From Flaccisagitta enflata (lineage: Eukaryota; Chaetognatha; Sagittoidea; Aphragmophora), in the NCBI GenBank assembly GCA_965153355.1, contig OZ231127.1:73284001-73348000 (forward strand): a stretch of 64,000 nt of DNA, written 5' to 3'. The notes under the pieces were generated by a model. That model saw only the letters and a list, made by a program, of their open reading frames with translations, did not search any database and was not told the DNA's origin. Of this stretch, positions 11,047-23,529 are shown one piece after another (position 1 is the stretch's first letter; the number at the start of each line of letters is the position of its first letter). Position numbers and translations under genes: made by a program.

Positions 11047-11250
11047 TTTTTAGTTGCGTGCTACGCAACTCTACACCCTGCTATGTCGGTCGGTTGGTCG
11101 GTCGGCTCATTGGTCGGTCCGCTTTTTACTTTTTTGGCATTTTTGAGCTTTTTGAGCATATGGCTCCTGCCCAGATGCCCTGGTGACCTTCTCTAGCACT
11201 GCTCCTGCCCACCCACGCGCGACTAGGGTAGCCGTGTATCCGGCCTTGTT
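11047..11250 (+). mobile_element. Hairpin-family dispersed element, copy 2
   Basis: TTTTAGTTGCGTGCTACGCAACT start, (TCGG)n interior and CCGGCCTTGTT end. Relative to the copy at 51808 the stem carries paired C-to-T and G-to-A changes that keep it base-paired. Confidence 0.8.
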
Positions 11251-11461
11251 TGAGTATGTACTAGTGACTCTATCACCATGTGTTTGGTCATCAGCACATG
11301 ACTAATTGGTATCAGTTGGTTGGTCTGTAGGAAAGTTTTTATTACCCATTTCTAAGATAGCAATATATATATGTGTTAAGGACTTTATTATGTCTTAAGT
11401 GAAGAATTAATAAATTGTCTCTTCAATTTCATTTACACCAGAAAAAGGGCTGGAGAAGACA

Positions 11462-11718
11462 AAACAAGGCCGTGTACACAGCCAATAAGTAGTCGCTTAT
11501 GGGTGGGCAGGGGCAGTAATGTTAGTGGGCAAGGGAAGTAATGTTGGTGGGCAGGGGCAGTTTGGGGCAGGATGGGGTTGATATATGGATTGGCAGGAGC
11601 AGCAGTGCTCAGAAATAACCTTATCAGTTGATTTTGCCTCATCCCAAGTTTCGCGTTCCAGGCCACCTTCCTTCCTACGCACACAGCCTCTTATAGAGTC
11701 GCTTAGCCAGCAGCTAAA
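11462..11718 (-). mobile_element. Hairpin-family variant with CTCTTATAGAGTCGC end
   Basis: Starts AAACAAGGCCGTGTACAC and ends near CCTCTTATAGAGTCGCTTAG. It shares GGGCAGGGGCAGT blocks and the terminal segment with the copy at 43545-43776. Confidence 0.6.
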
Positions 11719-12034
11719 GATTATCTGAAATCTGGCCACATCAGCTTATCTAGACCAGGTTATTGGTTGGGAAAGCCAAATATGCATTTGTTCAGTAAGC
11801 ACACCACAGGGCTAATAGTTCTGGAAAAAAAACTGATACTTCGTTATCAAATTCTTCATACCTGCAAACATGGTTTTTAGGGAGGAAAAACACGTTTTTT
11901 TTGCCATATTAGATCATTTTGGCCTGATATTTAGACTGCACAATACAGAGGTATAACCATAGAGAAAAAATATAAAATGATGTAACAATTCCAGAGAAGA
12001 TAGGCATAATTACATATTCTTAAATCTTTTCATT

Positions 12035-12375
12035 CTTTAAAATGGATTTTTGGCCTTAAATCAGGCCACATTAGGTCAATTTGACCGGATTTTCTTTTTA
12101 CCTTAGCCAATCAGGTATCCATGGGTGATGAAATACCCCTTGGTATCAGTTTCAAAGAAAAAAAAAAGTCATACAAAAAAATTGCTGCGAATCCCATGGT
12201 AGAGCCAAAATGACCTGAGAAATGGGCATTTTAGGCCATTTTGGCCTAATTTCCAAGTAGAACATTTGGATCTTGGTATGGAAGTGAAAGGGAGGGTCCA
12301 TATTACCACCCAGTATGGGCCACTATGCCGAGGCATTTTTTCCGAGTAACTACCGTTAAGCCATACAGTGTGTAG
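12035..12375 (-). repeat. Right arm of a large inverted repeat
   Basis: Reverse-complement partner of 9125-9460; the arms are about 2.6 kb apart and enclose several other repeats. Confidence 0.75.
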
Positions 12376-12743
12376 ACTGATGAGACAGAGACGAGAACCA
12401 GATATTTTTGTTTCTCTGTCAAAACCTTTGATTGTTATGCCTGGTGTGGTCGTCATTGCCTTGCATTGCATTTTCTGACAGCGTCACAAGCACATTTCTC
12501 ATGCAATTGGTTTGGTCACATGTGAATTGTAACATGCGCATGCGAGTTGTGCAGGTGCATCAAAAGCGTCTTTGCATCATAAGTGCATGCGCGTGATCTC
12601 GTTACAAGCGAATCACACGCGGGCCGGCCGGCCGACTTAGCTTTGGAACCGGCCGCTCTTTTTCAAAAAGTGGCTTCAACTTGATAGTGAATGTGATGCA
12701 GTTTCGAGGAAAAGACCCACCAAAATGGGTTTCATGTGAGAAC

Positions 12744-12745
<2 letters not shown>

Positions 12746-12834
<89 letters not shown>
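12746..12834. repeat. (GA)n microsatellite
   Basis: Pure GA, about 44 units. Confidence 0.95.
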
Positions 12835-12837
<3 letters not shown>

Positions 12838-12906
12838 TTTGGAAGCGCGTGCACTGAAAAGGAGAAGAGAGAAATGCGGTCGTAAAATAAGGGAAAGTTG
12901 TCCAAG

Positions 12907-13063
<157 letters not shown>

Positions 13064-13410
13064 GGATTTAATTGATCTGATTTGCTCCGTTGGTTTGTAA
13101 CACTGTTTTTTCCGTTTTCGAATAACGTATGCAACACTGCCCGTGCATCTGGCCTTATCGCCATTTGGCAGTAAGAAAAAAAGGAAATAAAGAAAGATTT
13201 TGAACATTGACAGTTAAAAAAGACGGTTCGATTGACTAAGGGACAAATGAAAATGTGACAGCTCGTAAAAATTAAACGGACTAAAAACGTAAACAGACAA
13301 ACAGGAAAACAGACGATCGGACTGACTGACTGACTGACGTAGAAACTTTATGAATCGCCTGCCTACAATTAAAAGGAGTTTTTGTCATTATGTCTCATGT
13401 AGGGAGGTTT

Positions 13411-13455
13411 TAGTTGCGAGCAAGCGACTAAATGTAGGTGTGGCTGTCTGTCCGT
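13411..13455 (+). repeat. Hairpin-family fragment
   Basis: TTTTAGTTGC...GCGACT hairpin followed by a CTGTCTGTCCGTC segment; the rest is missing. Confidence 0.45.
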
Positions 13456-13920
13456 CAAAAACACTTATCACTAAAACCTTTCTATTCAATTACATTTTCA
13501 AGGTTATTTTGTAACATTGTAATTACAATATGATTATGCAATAATATGATTATGCATTGATGTGATTGTGTAATCATGTAATCATGTGATGTTTTTTTAT
13601 TATGCCACAACGACATACGACCCACGACCATAGAGGTAGTACGGAGCACGCGACTGCTACCATGTTTACTGACGTACATGATGTCATCAAATTAGCCAGA
13701 TGACACAGCAGTATCTTACACACAATTCCTCAGATGGCAGAAACGGGGGTGTGGCTGAGGCGAGGACCATTGAATCCTGGCTGGCTGCCTCTGCTGCTTG
13801 TTGCCGCCTCTGTTGCTCCTTGTTGGTAGGCAAAAACTAATTTACTTGTCTCAGGCGTTGGCTTTTATCGGCCTAACGCAAAAGCAAGATCACGGGGGCG
13901 AATTCGCCGAGATTGCTGGG

Positions 13921-14120
13921 TGAATCGCACAGCGTGCCAACACAGGTTGTCTGGGGATGAATCGCACAGCGTGCCAACACAGGTTGTCAGGGGGTGAATT
14001 GCACAGCGTGCCAACACAGGTTGTCAGGGGGTGAATCGCACAGCGTGCCAACACAGGTTGTCAGGGGATGAATCGCATAGCATGCCAAGACAAGTTGTCA
14101 AGGGGTACATCGCACAATCT
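13921..14120. repeat. 37-bp minisatellite, five to six copies
   Basis: Unit begins TGAATCGCACAGCGTGCCAA and ends with GGTTGTC plus a G-run. Copies start near 13921, 13958, 13995, 14032, 14069 and (decayed) 14106. Divergence increases toward the right. Confidence 0.9.
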
Positions 14121-14323
14121 TCCAAAAACAAATACCACCTCAAGTGTGTTGAGATTGCATATTCATTCCTAACTGAGATTGCAATAGTAAGGTTGCAAGG
14201 AGTTATATCGTAAGCAATATGTAGATGAACTGATCAAATTAATTATTGTCTAACCAAATGACCAATTTTCTGACTGGCAAAATGTCGAATCAACCAATCA
14301 ATTCAAAAAAATGAATTAAAACT

Positions 14324-14735
14324 AAACAAGGCCAAGTAAAGGCTAATAAGTGCGCCTCGCTTGATTAAGAACTTGTGAATAAACGTTTTTGATGAATGAA
14401 TGAATGAGTGAATGAATAAATGAATGAATGAATGAATGAATAAATGAATGAATGAATAAATGAATGAATGAATGAATGAATGAATGAAAATGAATGTGGT
14501 AAGGCATGAAAGGTGATAGGAATGACGAAATACGTCCGAATCTGCTGTTTTGCTCATTACAAATATTTGCATTACCGACTGACCATCCAACCGACCGATG
14601 GACATGACCTGTAAAATGGCATAAATGACACCATTTGGGACACCCTGCGAAAAGCTCCAAATTCAAGTTATCTCGTCTGTGTCTGTGAAGCAGTGCAAAA
14701 GTAGGCCAATGCTTTGTTGCAACCTCATCGAAGAC
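14324..14735. repeat. Hairpin-family-related repeat with internal (GAAT)n
   Basis: Begins AAACAAGGCCAAGTAAAGGC, contains a GAAT tetranucleotide array (14391-14495), then a GGTAAGGCATGAAAGGTGAT segment that also occurs at 56104-56229 with GGCCTTGTT at its far end. Confidence 0.5.
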
Positions 14736-15294
14736 AACCAAGTCATGTAATTATGCGATCTGTTGAATTAGATTAGACGTGTATGAGTAAGGGATAAAAA
14801 GTGGCGAAAAGATGCTGTGTGAGCAGAAATGTAGGAATTTTTTATGAACGTTGGGCAGGGGCAGTATGACTCAGAGATGCCCATATACGCTGAGTCATTT
14901 GATGTATGTTCGACTGACGACGATAGTACAGATTTAAATAAGACAAATACACGTTAAAAGAATGATGTGCTCCTCTCATGATCTCAGATGGATGGGGGAA
15001 AAAGAGATTGGAAGAACTAAAGACGCGAGGTTTTGCTTGAGGGGAAACGAAGAAGTAGAGAAGATGCAGAAGGCGAGTTTTGTTTACATTTTTTTCTCTG
15101 TCGTTGTTTTAGGTTCGTTCTCATTCATTGAATCTTTCTATTTGTTTGCTTGTTATTCTTCCTATTTTTAATGTTTTTCTTTTGGATGTTCGTATATTAC
15201 CACTTTGACACCAAAGAAAGCGATGAAAGAAACAGTTTTTTTTATCACCTGGTTATTCATCATAATCTCTGTGTATGTCAATGTAAACACTAAG
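14736..15294. other. Anonymous DNA
   Basis: No convincing gene. A 69-residue frame at 14962-15171 has a hydrophobic tail but no recognisable domain or splice signals. Confidence 0.4.
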
Positions 15295-15432
15295 CTTTGC
15301 GTTGGTTGGTCCGTCCGTTTGTCCATCGGTCCGTCCATCGGTCCGTCCATTGGTGCGTCCATCGGTAAGTTCATCCGTGATTTTCTTATCATTGCAATTC
15401 TACCCCTGACCAACCACACGCGACTAGTTAGG
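15295..15432 (+). repeat. Decayed hairpin-family copy
   Basis: GGTCCGTCC/ATCGGTCCGTCC tetramer array followed by CCCTGACCAACCACACGCGACT. The terminal hairpin is lost. Confidence 0.5.
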
Positions 15433-15699
15433 GCTGACCGAGTTCTCATGAGAGACAGCGTGGTTTATGTGTAGGTCTCACGCCTCATGTAACACAGCAT
15501 TCAAAAATGGATGATAATAAATGGAAGGAGATTGTTAGTTGTTTTGTAAGCACAATGAGGCAACTACAATCCTGCTCAAAAGTTTGTCTTCTTCAAGCCA
15601 TTATTTTTGCCTACCATTTTCAGTCGCGGAGAGACAACTCTGTAAGCCATTTTTTGGGTCCGTCCGTCCGTCCGTGTGTCTGTCCATCCGTCGTTTTGA

Positions 15700-16080
15700 T
15701 GGGCACGTCAGCTGCAGTGCTGGTAAGCACGCTCACCAATGACGGGGAAACGTTGGTAAGCACAGTGACTAAAGCCCATGGATTTTTGGTGGACACATTT
15801 ACCCGAGTGTTTGTAAGCACGCTTACCGATGATGTTGTTGAGCAAGGATACTGATGCCCCGGGATTTTTGCTGAGTACGTTAACTGTTTTCTTGACAAGC
15901 ACGCCAACTAATGAGTGTTGGTGAACAAAGTTACCATTGCTCAGGGATTTTTGGGGGAACATCAAGCTGAGTGTTGGTAAGTACGCTACTTAATGACCAG
16001 GAAGCGTTGTCAAGCACGGATACTGATGCCCAGGGATTGTTGGTGCGCACGTTAACTGATATCCAGGGAGGCGATTTTTT
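15700..16080. repeat. Decayed tandem repeat, unit about 36 bp
   Basis: Repeated blocks of GTTGGTAAGCACGCT, ACTGATGCCCAGGGATTT and GTGCGCACGTTAAC recur at roughly 36-bp spacing. The period is a multiple of three, so minus-strand frames show a 12-residue periodicity (VSVLTN-like). Confidence 0.6.
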
Positions 16081-16139
16081 GGCGTTGTGCGCTTCCTGGA
16101 AAACTCTAAGCTCGTTTCCGGCCAGATTACAGCTCGGAT

Positions 16140-16241
<102 letters not shown>

Positions 16242-16375
16242 TTTTTGATGACGATGCAGAGATTAGGATCAGAGTACGGGTACCAGCCGCCGGCCGCCGC
16301 CGCCGCCCAACCGAATTTTGTCTATGAGAGCCGCCAACCGACAACCGACGCGCCGCTTCAGTGAGCGGCATGAAA

Positions 16376-16381
<6 letters not shown>

Positions 16382-16460
<79 letters not shown>

Positions 16461-16471
16461 GTCAGAGTCAG
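16382..16471. repeat. (GA)n-(GAGTCA)n microsatellite
   Basis: GA array ending in three GAGTCA units. Confidence 0.95.
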
Positions 16472-16529
16472 AAAAAATAGAAAACAGAGAAAGTTGTTCA
16501 GGCAGTCATGACAAAAAATCATGATAGAA

Positions 16530-16770
16530 AGTGACAAAAAGAAAGAAAGAAAAAAAGAAAAAGAAAGAAGGAGAGAAAGGAAGAAAGAATGAAGAAAAAA
16601 TTAAAAGAAAGAAAGAAAGATAAAGACAGACACAGAATGATAGAAAGCAAGACAAAGAAAGAAAAGGAAAAAAAGAAAGAAAGAAAGAAAGAATGAAGAA
16701 AAGAATAAAAGAAAGAAAGAAAGAAAGGAAGGAAGATAAAGACAGACACAGACACAGAAAAGTAGAAAGC

Positions 16771-16830
<60 letters not shown>

Positions 16831-16908
16831 ATGAAGAAAAGAATAAAAGAAAGAAAGAAAGAAAGGAAGGAAGATAAAGACAGACACAGACACAGAAAAG
16901 TAGAAAGC

Positions 16909-16976
<68 letters not shown>

Positions 16977-16982
16977 AAAGGA
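16530..16982. repeat. (GAAA)n array with a higher-order repeat
   Basis: GAAA tetramers interrupted by a recurring block, GAATGAAGAAAAGAATAAAA followed by GGAAGGAAGATAAAGACAGA and AGTAGAAAGCAAG. The best copies start near 16692 and 16828, with a decayed one near 16590. Long Phe/Leu/Ser frames here are artefacts. Confidence 0.85.
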
Positions 16983-17629
16983 AAAAAAGACCAACGCAAT
17001 GAGAGAGAAAGAGGAGAGAGAACACAAACTGACGTCTCGTTAGAACGGGATGTAATTGGGAAATCCCGGCTATCAAACAACGTGAGTAGGAAGAGGAAGA
17101 GGAGAGGGAAGAGACGGAGGAATCAGAGGAGGAGGAGGATGAGGAAGTGAAGGACCAGAAGGGTGAGGAGGGTGGTTTACATATGTTGAACAAAACTGAA
17201 GGGAATGAGTTACAGACTTACTCTGCAGGGGGAAAGAGGGAGGTCGGATCGTGGGAGTAGCAGGGAAAAGAGAAATTGTTGGTCCTATTCTGGAGGATGG
17301 TTGTTTCAGACGGTTTGGAGGAACTGTAACATTAGTTGTCGGATGTCATGTGCCATTTTCAGTGTTGCCACATTGCTCACGGCATGTACAACCCCCCAAA
17401 ACAAACGATGCTTCTTGCGCTTGCTGTATACAGTACAAGTTAACATGAAACTAGATGTATGAATGTCAGTGTACAGCTTAAAAAAGTTGATCCTGGCATT
17501 CAATGTACTGAAGAGCAAGTTTAAGGAAAGTGAACACTCTCATTTACTTAAGAATTTTGAATTCATGCGTAAATGTAATTTCGGTAAATGAGAAAGCATC
17601 ACCAGGCGATGAATGAATCACCAGACGAT
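16983..17629. other. Anonymous DNA
   Basis: Purine-rich to about 17190, then ordinary sequence. Frames near 17205-17518 overlap on both strands and have no recognised domain. Confidence 0.4.
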
Positions 17630-17717
17630 AAATGAATGAATGAGTAAATGAATGAATGAATGAATGAATGAATGAATGAATGAATGAATGAATGACTGAA
17701 TGAATGAATGAATGAAT
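17630..17717. repeat. (TGAA)n microsatellite
   Basis: About twenty TGAA units with rare substitutions. Confidence 0.9.
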
Positions 17718-18576
17718 ACGAACTAGTGACGTAACTTTGAATAGATCATGCCATTACAAGTGGATGCAAAGTGTTACGAGTCCACTTGGGATTGTAACGA
17801 CTTTTGAAATCACTGCGGGGAATCCACTCCGATATTCCGAGCTGGCAAGTGGTCAATTTCAGTCTGAAAGGTTGCCACGGAAGGCCAAAGGCCACAAAGG
17901 CCACAAATGGCCGCAAGAGGGTCTAAGCGTGTAAATATGAAATAAGTGACTCACGCGGAGATACTCGTAACTCTCCTTCGTATTCACGCAGCGAGACTCA
18001 TAAGCCACGAATACGAGTAACCGTCATGTACTCATAATTGATATAATTTGACAGCAAGACGTGCGGTCAGCCTCTGCGATTCACAACAGGGGGAGGAACA
18101 GCTTTGGATTGAGTAACTGGATTGTAGATGCTGAGGATGGAAAGGGAGCTGAGGTAAGTCAGCTGAGGTAAAGCTTCGCTAGTGCGTACCCGGTAGTAAG
18201 GCAATTGGTAGACAATCTCTAGAAATATTTTGTTATCATTGATATTTTGCTATCATTTCCACGTTAATTTAGGTTACTAGTCATTGAGTTGTCAGACGCG
18301 CATTTAAAGTTCCACTGTGTTTTCCAGGACAATGATTAAAAGCAACTCTCGTCCCTTTTCATATCTTATCTATATTCAAAGTTGAGATTTGCAGTGGTTA
18401 TTTCAACGATCTATCAAAAGAATCGCGATTTGAGTACATTAAGGTTTTTTTTTTGTCACGGGTTGTTTTTCCAACCGTGTTTGTTTGTAAACGATTAGAA
18501 GATGAAAGGGAGGGGAAGAAGAGAATTTTAAAGGAGGAACGGAAGGGAGACACGATACACGAAATTGACTAGAATA

Positions 18577-18577
<1 letters not shown>
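17718..18577. other. Anonymous DNA
   Basis: No supported gene. A loose inverted pair of ACTCGTA and ACGAATACGAGTA words lies at 17960-18025. Confidence 0.4.

Positions 18578-18671
<94 letters not shown>
18578..18671. repeat. (GA)n microsatellite
   Basis: Pure GA followed by a short CGGACAGACAGA tail. Confidence 0.95.
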
Positions 18672-18673
<2 letters not shown>

Positions 18674-19031
18674 GGACAGACAGAGAGCAAATGCGGCGAA
18701 GCATAAAAGGATCAGTAAAAGATAGGACACACGCGCGGCCGGTTAGACGTGGTCGCCGACATGCGCGCGGACTTCGTCACCGACTAAACATGAGCGCGGA
18801 CGCGGTTGACTGGTCGCCGACAGCCAGATGTAATGATTACCAATTTGAAAGGGATTAATACAGTGGGAAAACTCAACAGATGAAATTTCATAAAATGGCC
18901 AATGTCGTATTTCATTCTGTCTTATATGCATTTCGTCATTGCATTTCTACAAAAGGGTTTCTCCATCGGTCCGTCAGTCTGTCTTTCGGTGTGAAATCAG
19001 TAAATTTCGGGTACGCAAACACTAATAACAC

Positions 19032-19186
<155 letters not shown>

Positions 19187-19290
19187 AAAACAAACATTGT
19201 GTTTTGAACGATTTTGAATGTTTTATTCGTACTAAACGACGTGCGGAGAGCCAGAGGCCAAAAGCGGTTAAAACGCGTGCATTAAAAAAC

Positions 19291-19530
19291 AAACAAGTGA
19301 CGCAGGGTCACAATATCGTTGCGGACGGGTGGGCAGGGGCAACCAACCCCCATCCACACCCATACCCATCCCCAATACCCAAATATACGCAAAAAGTATC
19401 AAAAACGCTCGTTTTCCCACTTTTCGACTCGATGACCACGGACCGACCGACCGACCGACCGACCAACGGACGGACGGACGGACGGACGGACGGACAAAGC
19501 CTCTTATAGAGTTGCGTGTCCGCAAGTAAA
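19291..19530 (-). mobile_element. Hairpin-family variant
   Basis: GGGTGGGCAGGGGCAACC, then a segment shared with 45920-46115 (AAAAGTATCAAAAACGCTCG, TTTTCGACTCGATGACCACG), a GACC/GACG tetramer array, CAAAGCCTCTTATAGAGTTG and a GTAAAAAC end. Confidence 0.65.
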
Positions 19531-19549
19531 AACAAAAAAAGGGGAAAAA

Positions 19550-19552
<3 letters not shown>

Positions 19553-19648
<96 letters not shown>

Positions 19649-19652
19649 AGAA
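19553..19652. repeat. (GA)n microsatellite
   Basis: GA array with a single GG interruption. Confidence 0.95.
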
Positions 19653-19741
19653 TTGAGAGCACGCAATGGCCAATGCGTTTAGACATGCGTGCGTGCGCGC
19701 GTGTGTTTTTATTTGGACAGGATGATCGATCGCCGTAAAAC

Positions 19742-19890
19742 CATTTTGAAGGCGGCGATTTTTCGATTGGCCGGTTTGAAGGCGGCGGTTCGCCAATTTA
19801 AAGGCGGCGATTCGCCATTTTAAAGGCGGCGATTCGCCTTTTTAAAGGCGGCGATTCGCTGGTTCGAATGTGGCGAACGTCGGCGAATCG
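19742..19890. repeat. 22-bp minisatellite of GGCG/CGCC stems
   Basis: About five copies of TTTAAAGGCGGCGATTCGCC; each unit can fold as GGCG-GCGATT-CGCC. The edges are diverged. Confidence 0.8.
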
Positions 19891-20035
19891 CCGAAATGCA
19901 AAATCAGGAAATTGTATCCGACGAAACCCGCAAACATATCAAACGTTTTTCATCGCCGTTTTGATTTTTGTCGATTACAAAGCGACTTTGTAACTGGGCG
20001 TGTCCGCAGAATTTTTGGATGAAACAAAATGGACC

Positions 20036-20110
20036 GAAATTGCCGCCCCTGCCCACCACAATTACAGCCCACAGCGAGTTATTGGCCCTTTAACCGGCCT
20101 TGTATATTAA
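20036..20110 (+). repeat. Hairpin-family right-end fragment
   Basis: GCCGCCCCTGCCCACC followed by GGCCTTGTATATT, as at the right end of copy 1. Confidence 0.5.
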
Positions 20111-20139
20111 GTTGTATACTATACGCAACTCAAGTTAGT

Positions 20140-20415
20140 CGGTAGCCGCCAGACAAAAATTCTGCCAAATCCTGCCGAAATTTTGCCAATGTCTGGCTGA
20201 ATTTGCCAAATTCAACCGAATTCGGCTAAATTTACTAAAATTTGCCAAATTCCGCAAAATTCTGCCAACGGCCAAAGAAATTTTTTCATGTGTGAAAGCG
20301 TAGATCATCAGCCCCTTCGAGGCCGCTGCCATGCTTTCTCCCTCAACTTCACCTACTTCGGCAGGGCACTGGTACCGCTGACCATTTGATGCATTTGCGA
20401 CTATTCTTATTGCTC
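20140..20415. repeat. Module with ATTCTGCCAAAT minisatellite and GGCCGCTGCC block
   Basis: Decayed repeats of an ATTTTGCCAAAT-like word are followed by TTTCATGTGTGAAAGCGTAG and CCCCTTCGAGGCCGCTGCC. The same border segments occur at 9833-9900 and 46224-46277. Confidence 0.6.
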
Positions 20416-20924
20416 CAATCATTATCGTTTTTTCGTTTTTTTTTCCAAATTATTCCATCGAGAGACAGACAGAATCATGCCACCCACACACGAACCGACC
20501 CACACACGGGAGGCTGGGCCAGACGATCTTTTCGCATTCTTGTTTTCCTTTCTCTTTCCTCTTTTTTTTTCGACATTTTTTGTGTACACTTGTTTGACCT
20601 CTTTTTTAGCCTCTCGTTCCACGGCAGTCATTTCCCTTTTTTTTTCTCTTTTTTTTCAAATATTCGTTGTTTTTTTTCTCTCTCTCTCTCCCGCAGACAT
20701 TTTTTGGCGTCGGTCTTGACGTGATTTCAAATTCAGGACGCGTAAGACGGGAACACGTCGTGCATGCAACGGAAAATAAGCGCGAGTGTGAGTGCGCGAG
20801 CAGGCAAAAAGAGCGTGTATGTGTGTAAATATGCATGACAAAAAACGCCCATGTAAGATCGCTTGTATGCTAAAGCACACGTTTGTTTGTTTTTTGTTTT
20901 TGTTGTTGTTTTTTTTTTTGGCAG

Positions 20925-20925
<1 letters not shown>

Positions 20926-21003
<78 letters not shown>
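20926..21003. repeat. (GT)n-(GA)n microsatellite
   Basis: GT array passing into GA, followed by GACAGA-rich sequence to about 21080. Confidence 0.95.
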
Positions 21004-21179
21004 TAGATAGACAGAGACAGCGACAGTGACAGGGAGAGACAGAGAGAGACAGAGAGAGACAGAGGGAGACAGAGACAGTGGCAAATACGAGCTAGGACAA
21101 TTTCATTTGTGCAATGTGCATTTGTCTCGTTGCCGATGAGATTCATGGGAATACGGTGACCGGCCCTCTTTTAGTTTTA

Positions 21180-21650
21180 CCATTATTTCCCCACCTCTGC
21201 CACCAGTACCACCACCGTTACCATTATCACGCCCACGGCCACCTTTGCTGCCCCCTGCAGAACAGCCACCTCCACCGCCACCAACACCACCACCGCCGCC
21301 ACAAAAGAGACAACCAACAACCAAAATCGCGACCACGGCCTCCTTGGCTGTCTTCTGCAGAGTAGCCGCCACCACCACCGCCACCACCGCCACCATATCG
21401 CGACCACGGGCATTTTTGCTTCCTCCTGCAGCCACAGCCACCATTCCCACCCCCGCCACCACCACCGCATCCACCACCACCACCACCATTACCACCACCA
21501 CCACCACCACCACCGCCAACACCACCGCATCCACCACCGCCACCACCACCACCATTACCACCACCACCGCATCCACCACCGCCACCAAATCGCGACCACG
21601 GCTACCTTTGCTTCCTCCTGCAGCCACCGAGGCCGTCCCCGTCATCCTAG
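21180..21650 (-). repeat. (CCA)n-rich tract with four dispersed copies of a 40-bp block
   Basis: CCACCA/CCGCCA sequence punctuated by four copies of a block containing CGCGACCACGG and a CTTCCTCCTGCAG-like end (near 21226, 21329, 21392 and 21590). On the minus strand at least three blocks encode a GGSK(G/N)xRGRD-like peptide in one frame, linked by Val/Ala or Gly runs. It may be a decayed Gly-rich coding repeat or simply a minisatellite; I cannot decide. Confidence 0.5.
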
Positions 21651-22289
21651 TTCTGTAACCAACACAAACCGCCTCAAAACGTCATTTCCTCTTTCGGCCT
21701 CAGTAACTCGTTCATATAAACGCTTATGGAAGATTTACCGATTTTTTTATTTTTCGGTTGAACGACGTAAGAGAAATGTATAAATCTTGATTTATTTTTT
21801 CTTTCATTTTACTTTCTAAAAATTGAAAGAAGGCAAAAATACAAACCCTCCCTCGTCGGTTTTATTTGTTTGTTTGTTGAAAAACTGGCAAATCAGCCTT
21901 GGTAGCCAGGGAGAGTGAGTCTTAAGAAGTTCGTGGAATGTGTGACGCAGCATGTAAATATTTGTCAGTGAAGTAGGTCTGATGACGCAGCTATGGAGTT
22001 GCTCATCATAATTGTTTTATGGAGCAGCAACATTCAAGTTGCGGATTTTAACGGCTTCATGTTTTTTTGTTTTGTTTTTGTTTTTGTTTTTGTTTGTTTT
22101 TTTTATTTATCTCGCTTAAATGCTGGGTTTGAACCTTCACCTCTGGTGCTAAGCATTTGTGAAAGTAGACAAAAACAACATGACGCACAATTGATAAATG
22201 GTAAATCGAAATGTGCGGCGACTTATTTCGACTTATTTCGAGGTGAGGGTTGCAAATGTTGACATCGACAGCATCGCTTTAATTGGCGT
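21651..22289. other. Anonymous AT-rich DNA
   Basis: No gene recognised. Contains T-rich runs near 22065-22115. Confidence 0.4.
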
Positions 22290-22845
22290 AGGTGCCAGCA
22301 TTGGGAGCGGCGCCAGGAGAGGCAGGCTGGCAGCCACACTCTAACTGGTGTGAGTGCCAGCGTGGCGTCGGGGGCGGCGTCAGTTATGGCGCCAGGTGTG
22401 GGAGCCACACTCAAACTGGTGTAGGTTCCTGGGTCGGCAGCGGCGTCACGGGTGGCGCTTACAATGGCGTAACCGTCAGTTTTAACGTCAGTTGTGGCGT
22501 TTGTGGTTTCCGTTGTGGCCAAGCGTGAGGTTGCGACGCTGGTAAAACCGTCCAAAGAAGCGAAGGAAACAGTAACAGTGCAGTTTCGGCTTAAAGGTGC
22601 GTGGGTGGCGAGACTTAAGCGGTGGCAAGTGCAGTGATAGCGGTGTGAAGGTGGCGGTGGCGGTGAGGATGGCAGCTGGTGAGAGAATTGGGTGCAGAGG
22701 GGGCGGTGGTGGCAGTGAGGGTGGCAGTGGTGGCGAGTATAGCGGCGGTGGCGAAGATGGTGCAGCGAGAGTAGCGATAGCGATGAGGTTGGCGGCGGTG
22801 GCGAGGTTGGCGGCGGTGGCGAGGTAGGTGGCGGTAGCGGCAAAA
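22290..22845. repeat. GGC/GGT-rich imperfect minisatellite
   Basis: Decayed repeats with CACTC(T/A)AACTGGTGTGAGT-like words at the left and GGCGGTGGCGAGGT units at the right. Strong G-over-C bias on the + strand. Confidence 0.55.
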
Positions 22846-23031
22846 ACGAAACCCCGGCATGGACAACGCCAAACCTAATTTGATAGATGAAGTAAATTTA
22901 GTGGGAGGATGAGGACCGGGTTATGAAGGAAGAGGAGGCGAAAGAGGAAGAGGAGAATGAGGAGGAGGAGGAAGAGAAGAGATTCTGAAGCGGAAACGAT
23001 GTCTCCGCATAAATTTGCCATTTATAAGGCG

Positions 23032-23033
<2 letters not shown>

Positions 23034-23130
<97 letters not shown>

Positions 23131-23300
23131 AACAGACAGAGACAGACAGAGGCAGACAGAGACAGACAGAGACAGAGACAGAGACGGAGATAGAAACAAA
23201 GGCAGAGACAGACCGAGACAGACAGAGAGAAAGACAGAGACCAAAGAGACAAACAAGATGAAAGAGAATAGACAGACAGTGACAGTTTGACAGTGCGCAG
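23034..23300. repeat. (GA)n-(GACAGA)n compound microsatellite
   Basis: Pure GA to about 23127, then GACAGA-type hexamers that decay to the right. Confidence 0.9.
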
Positions 23301-23529
23301 AAAAAAAATTGACAATAGTACAACAAAAGTTGACAGACAGTGAGAGATAGACAGGCTAATGTAAACAAACAAGACAAGAGACAGAGAGCGAAAGAGGCAA
23401 AAAAAGAGTTTGTTCAGAAAACGATAGTATCGGATTTTGTTCGGCAATTCAAGAAGATTGTGCATGTAAGCGCATCGTCTAAATGCAACAACAGGGAAAA
23501 CAATTGAAGGAGATAAAAGAGAAGGTGAA

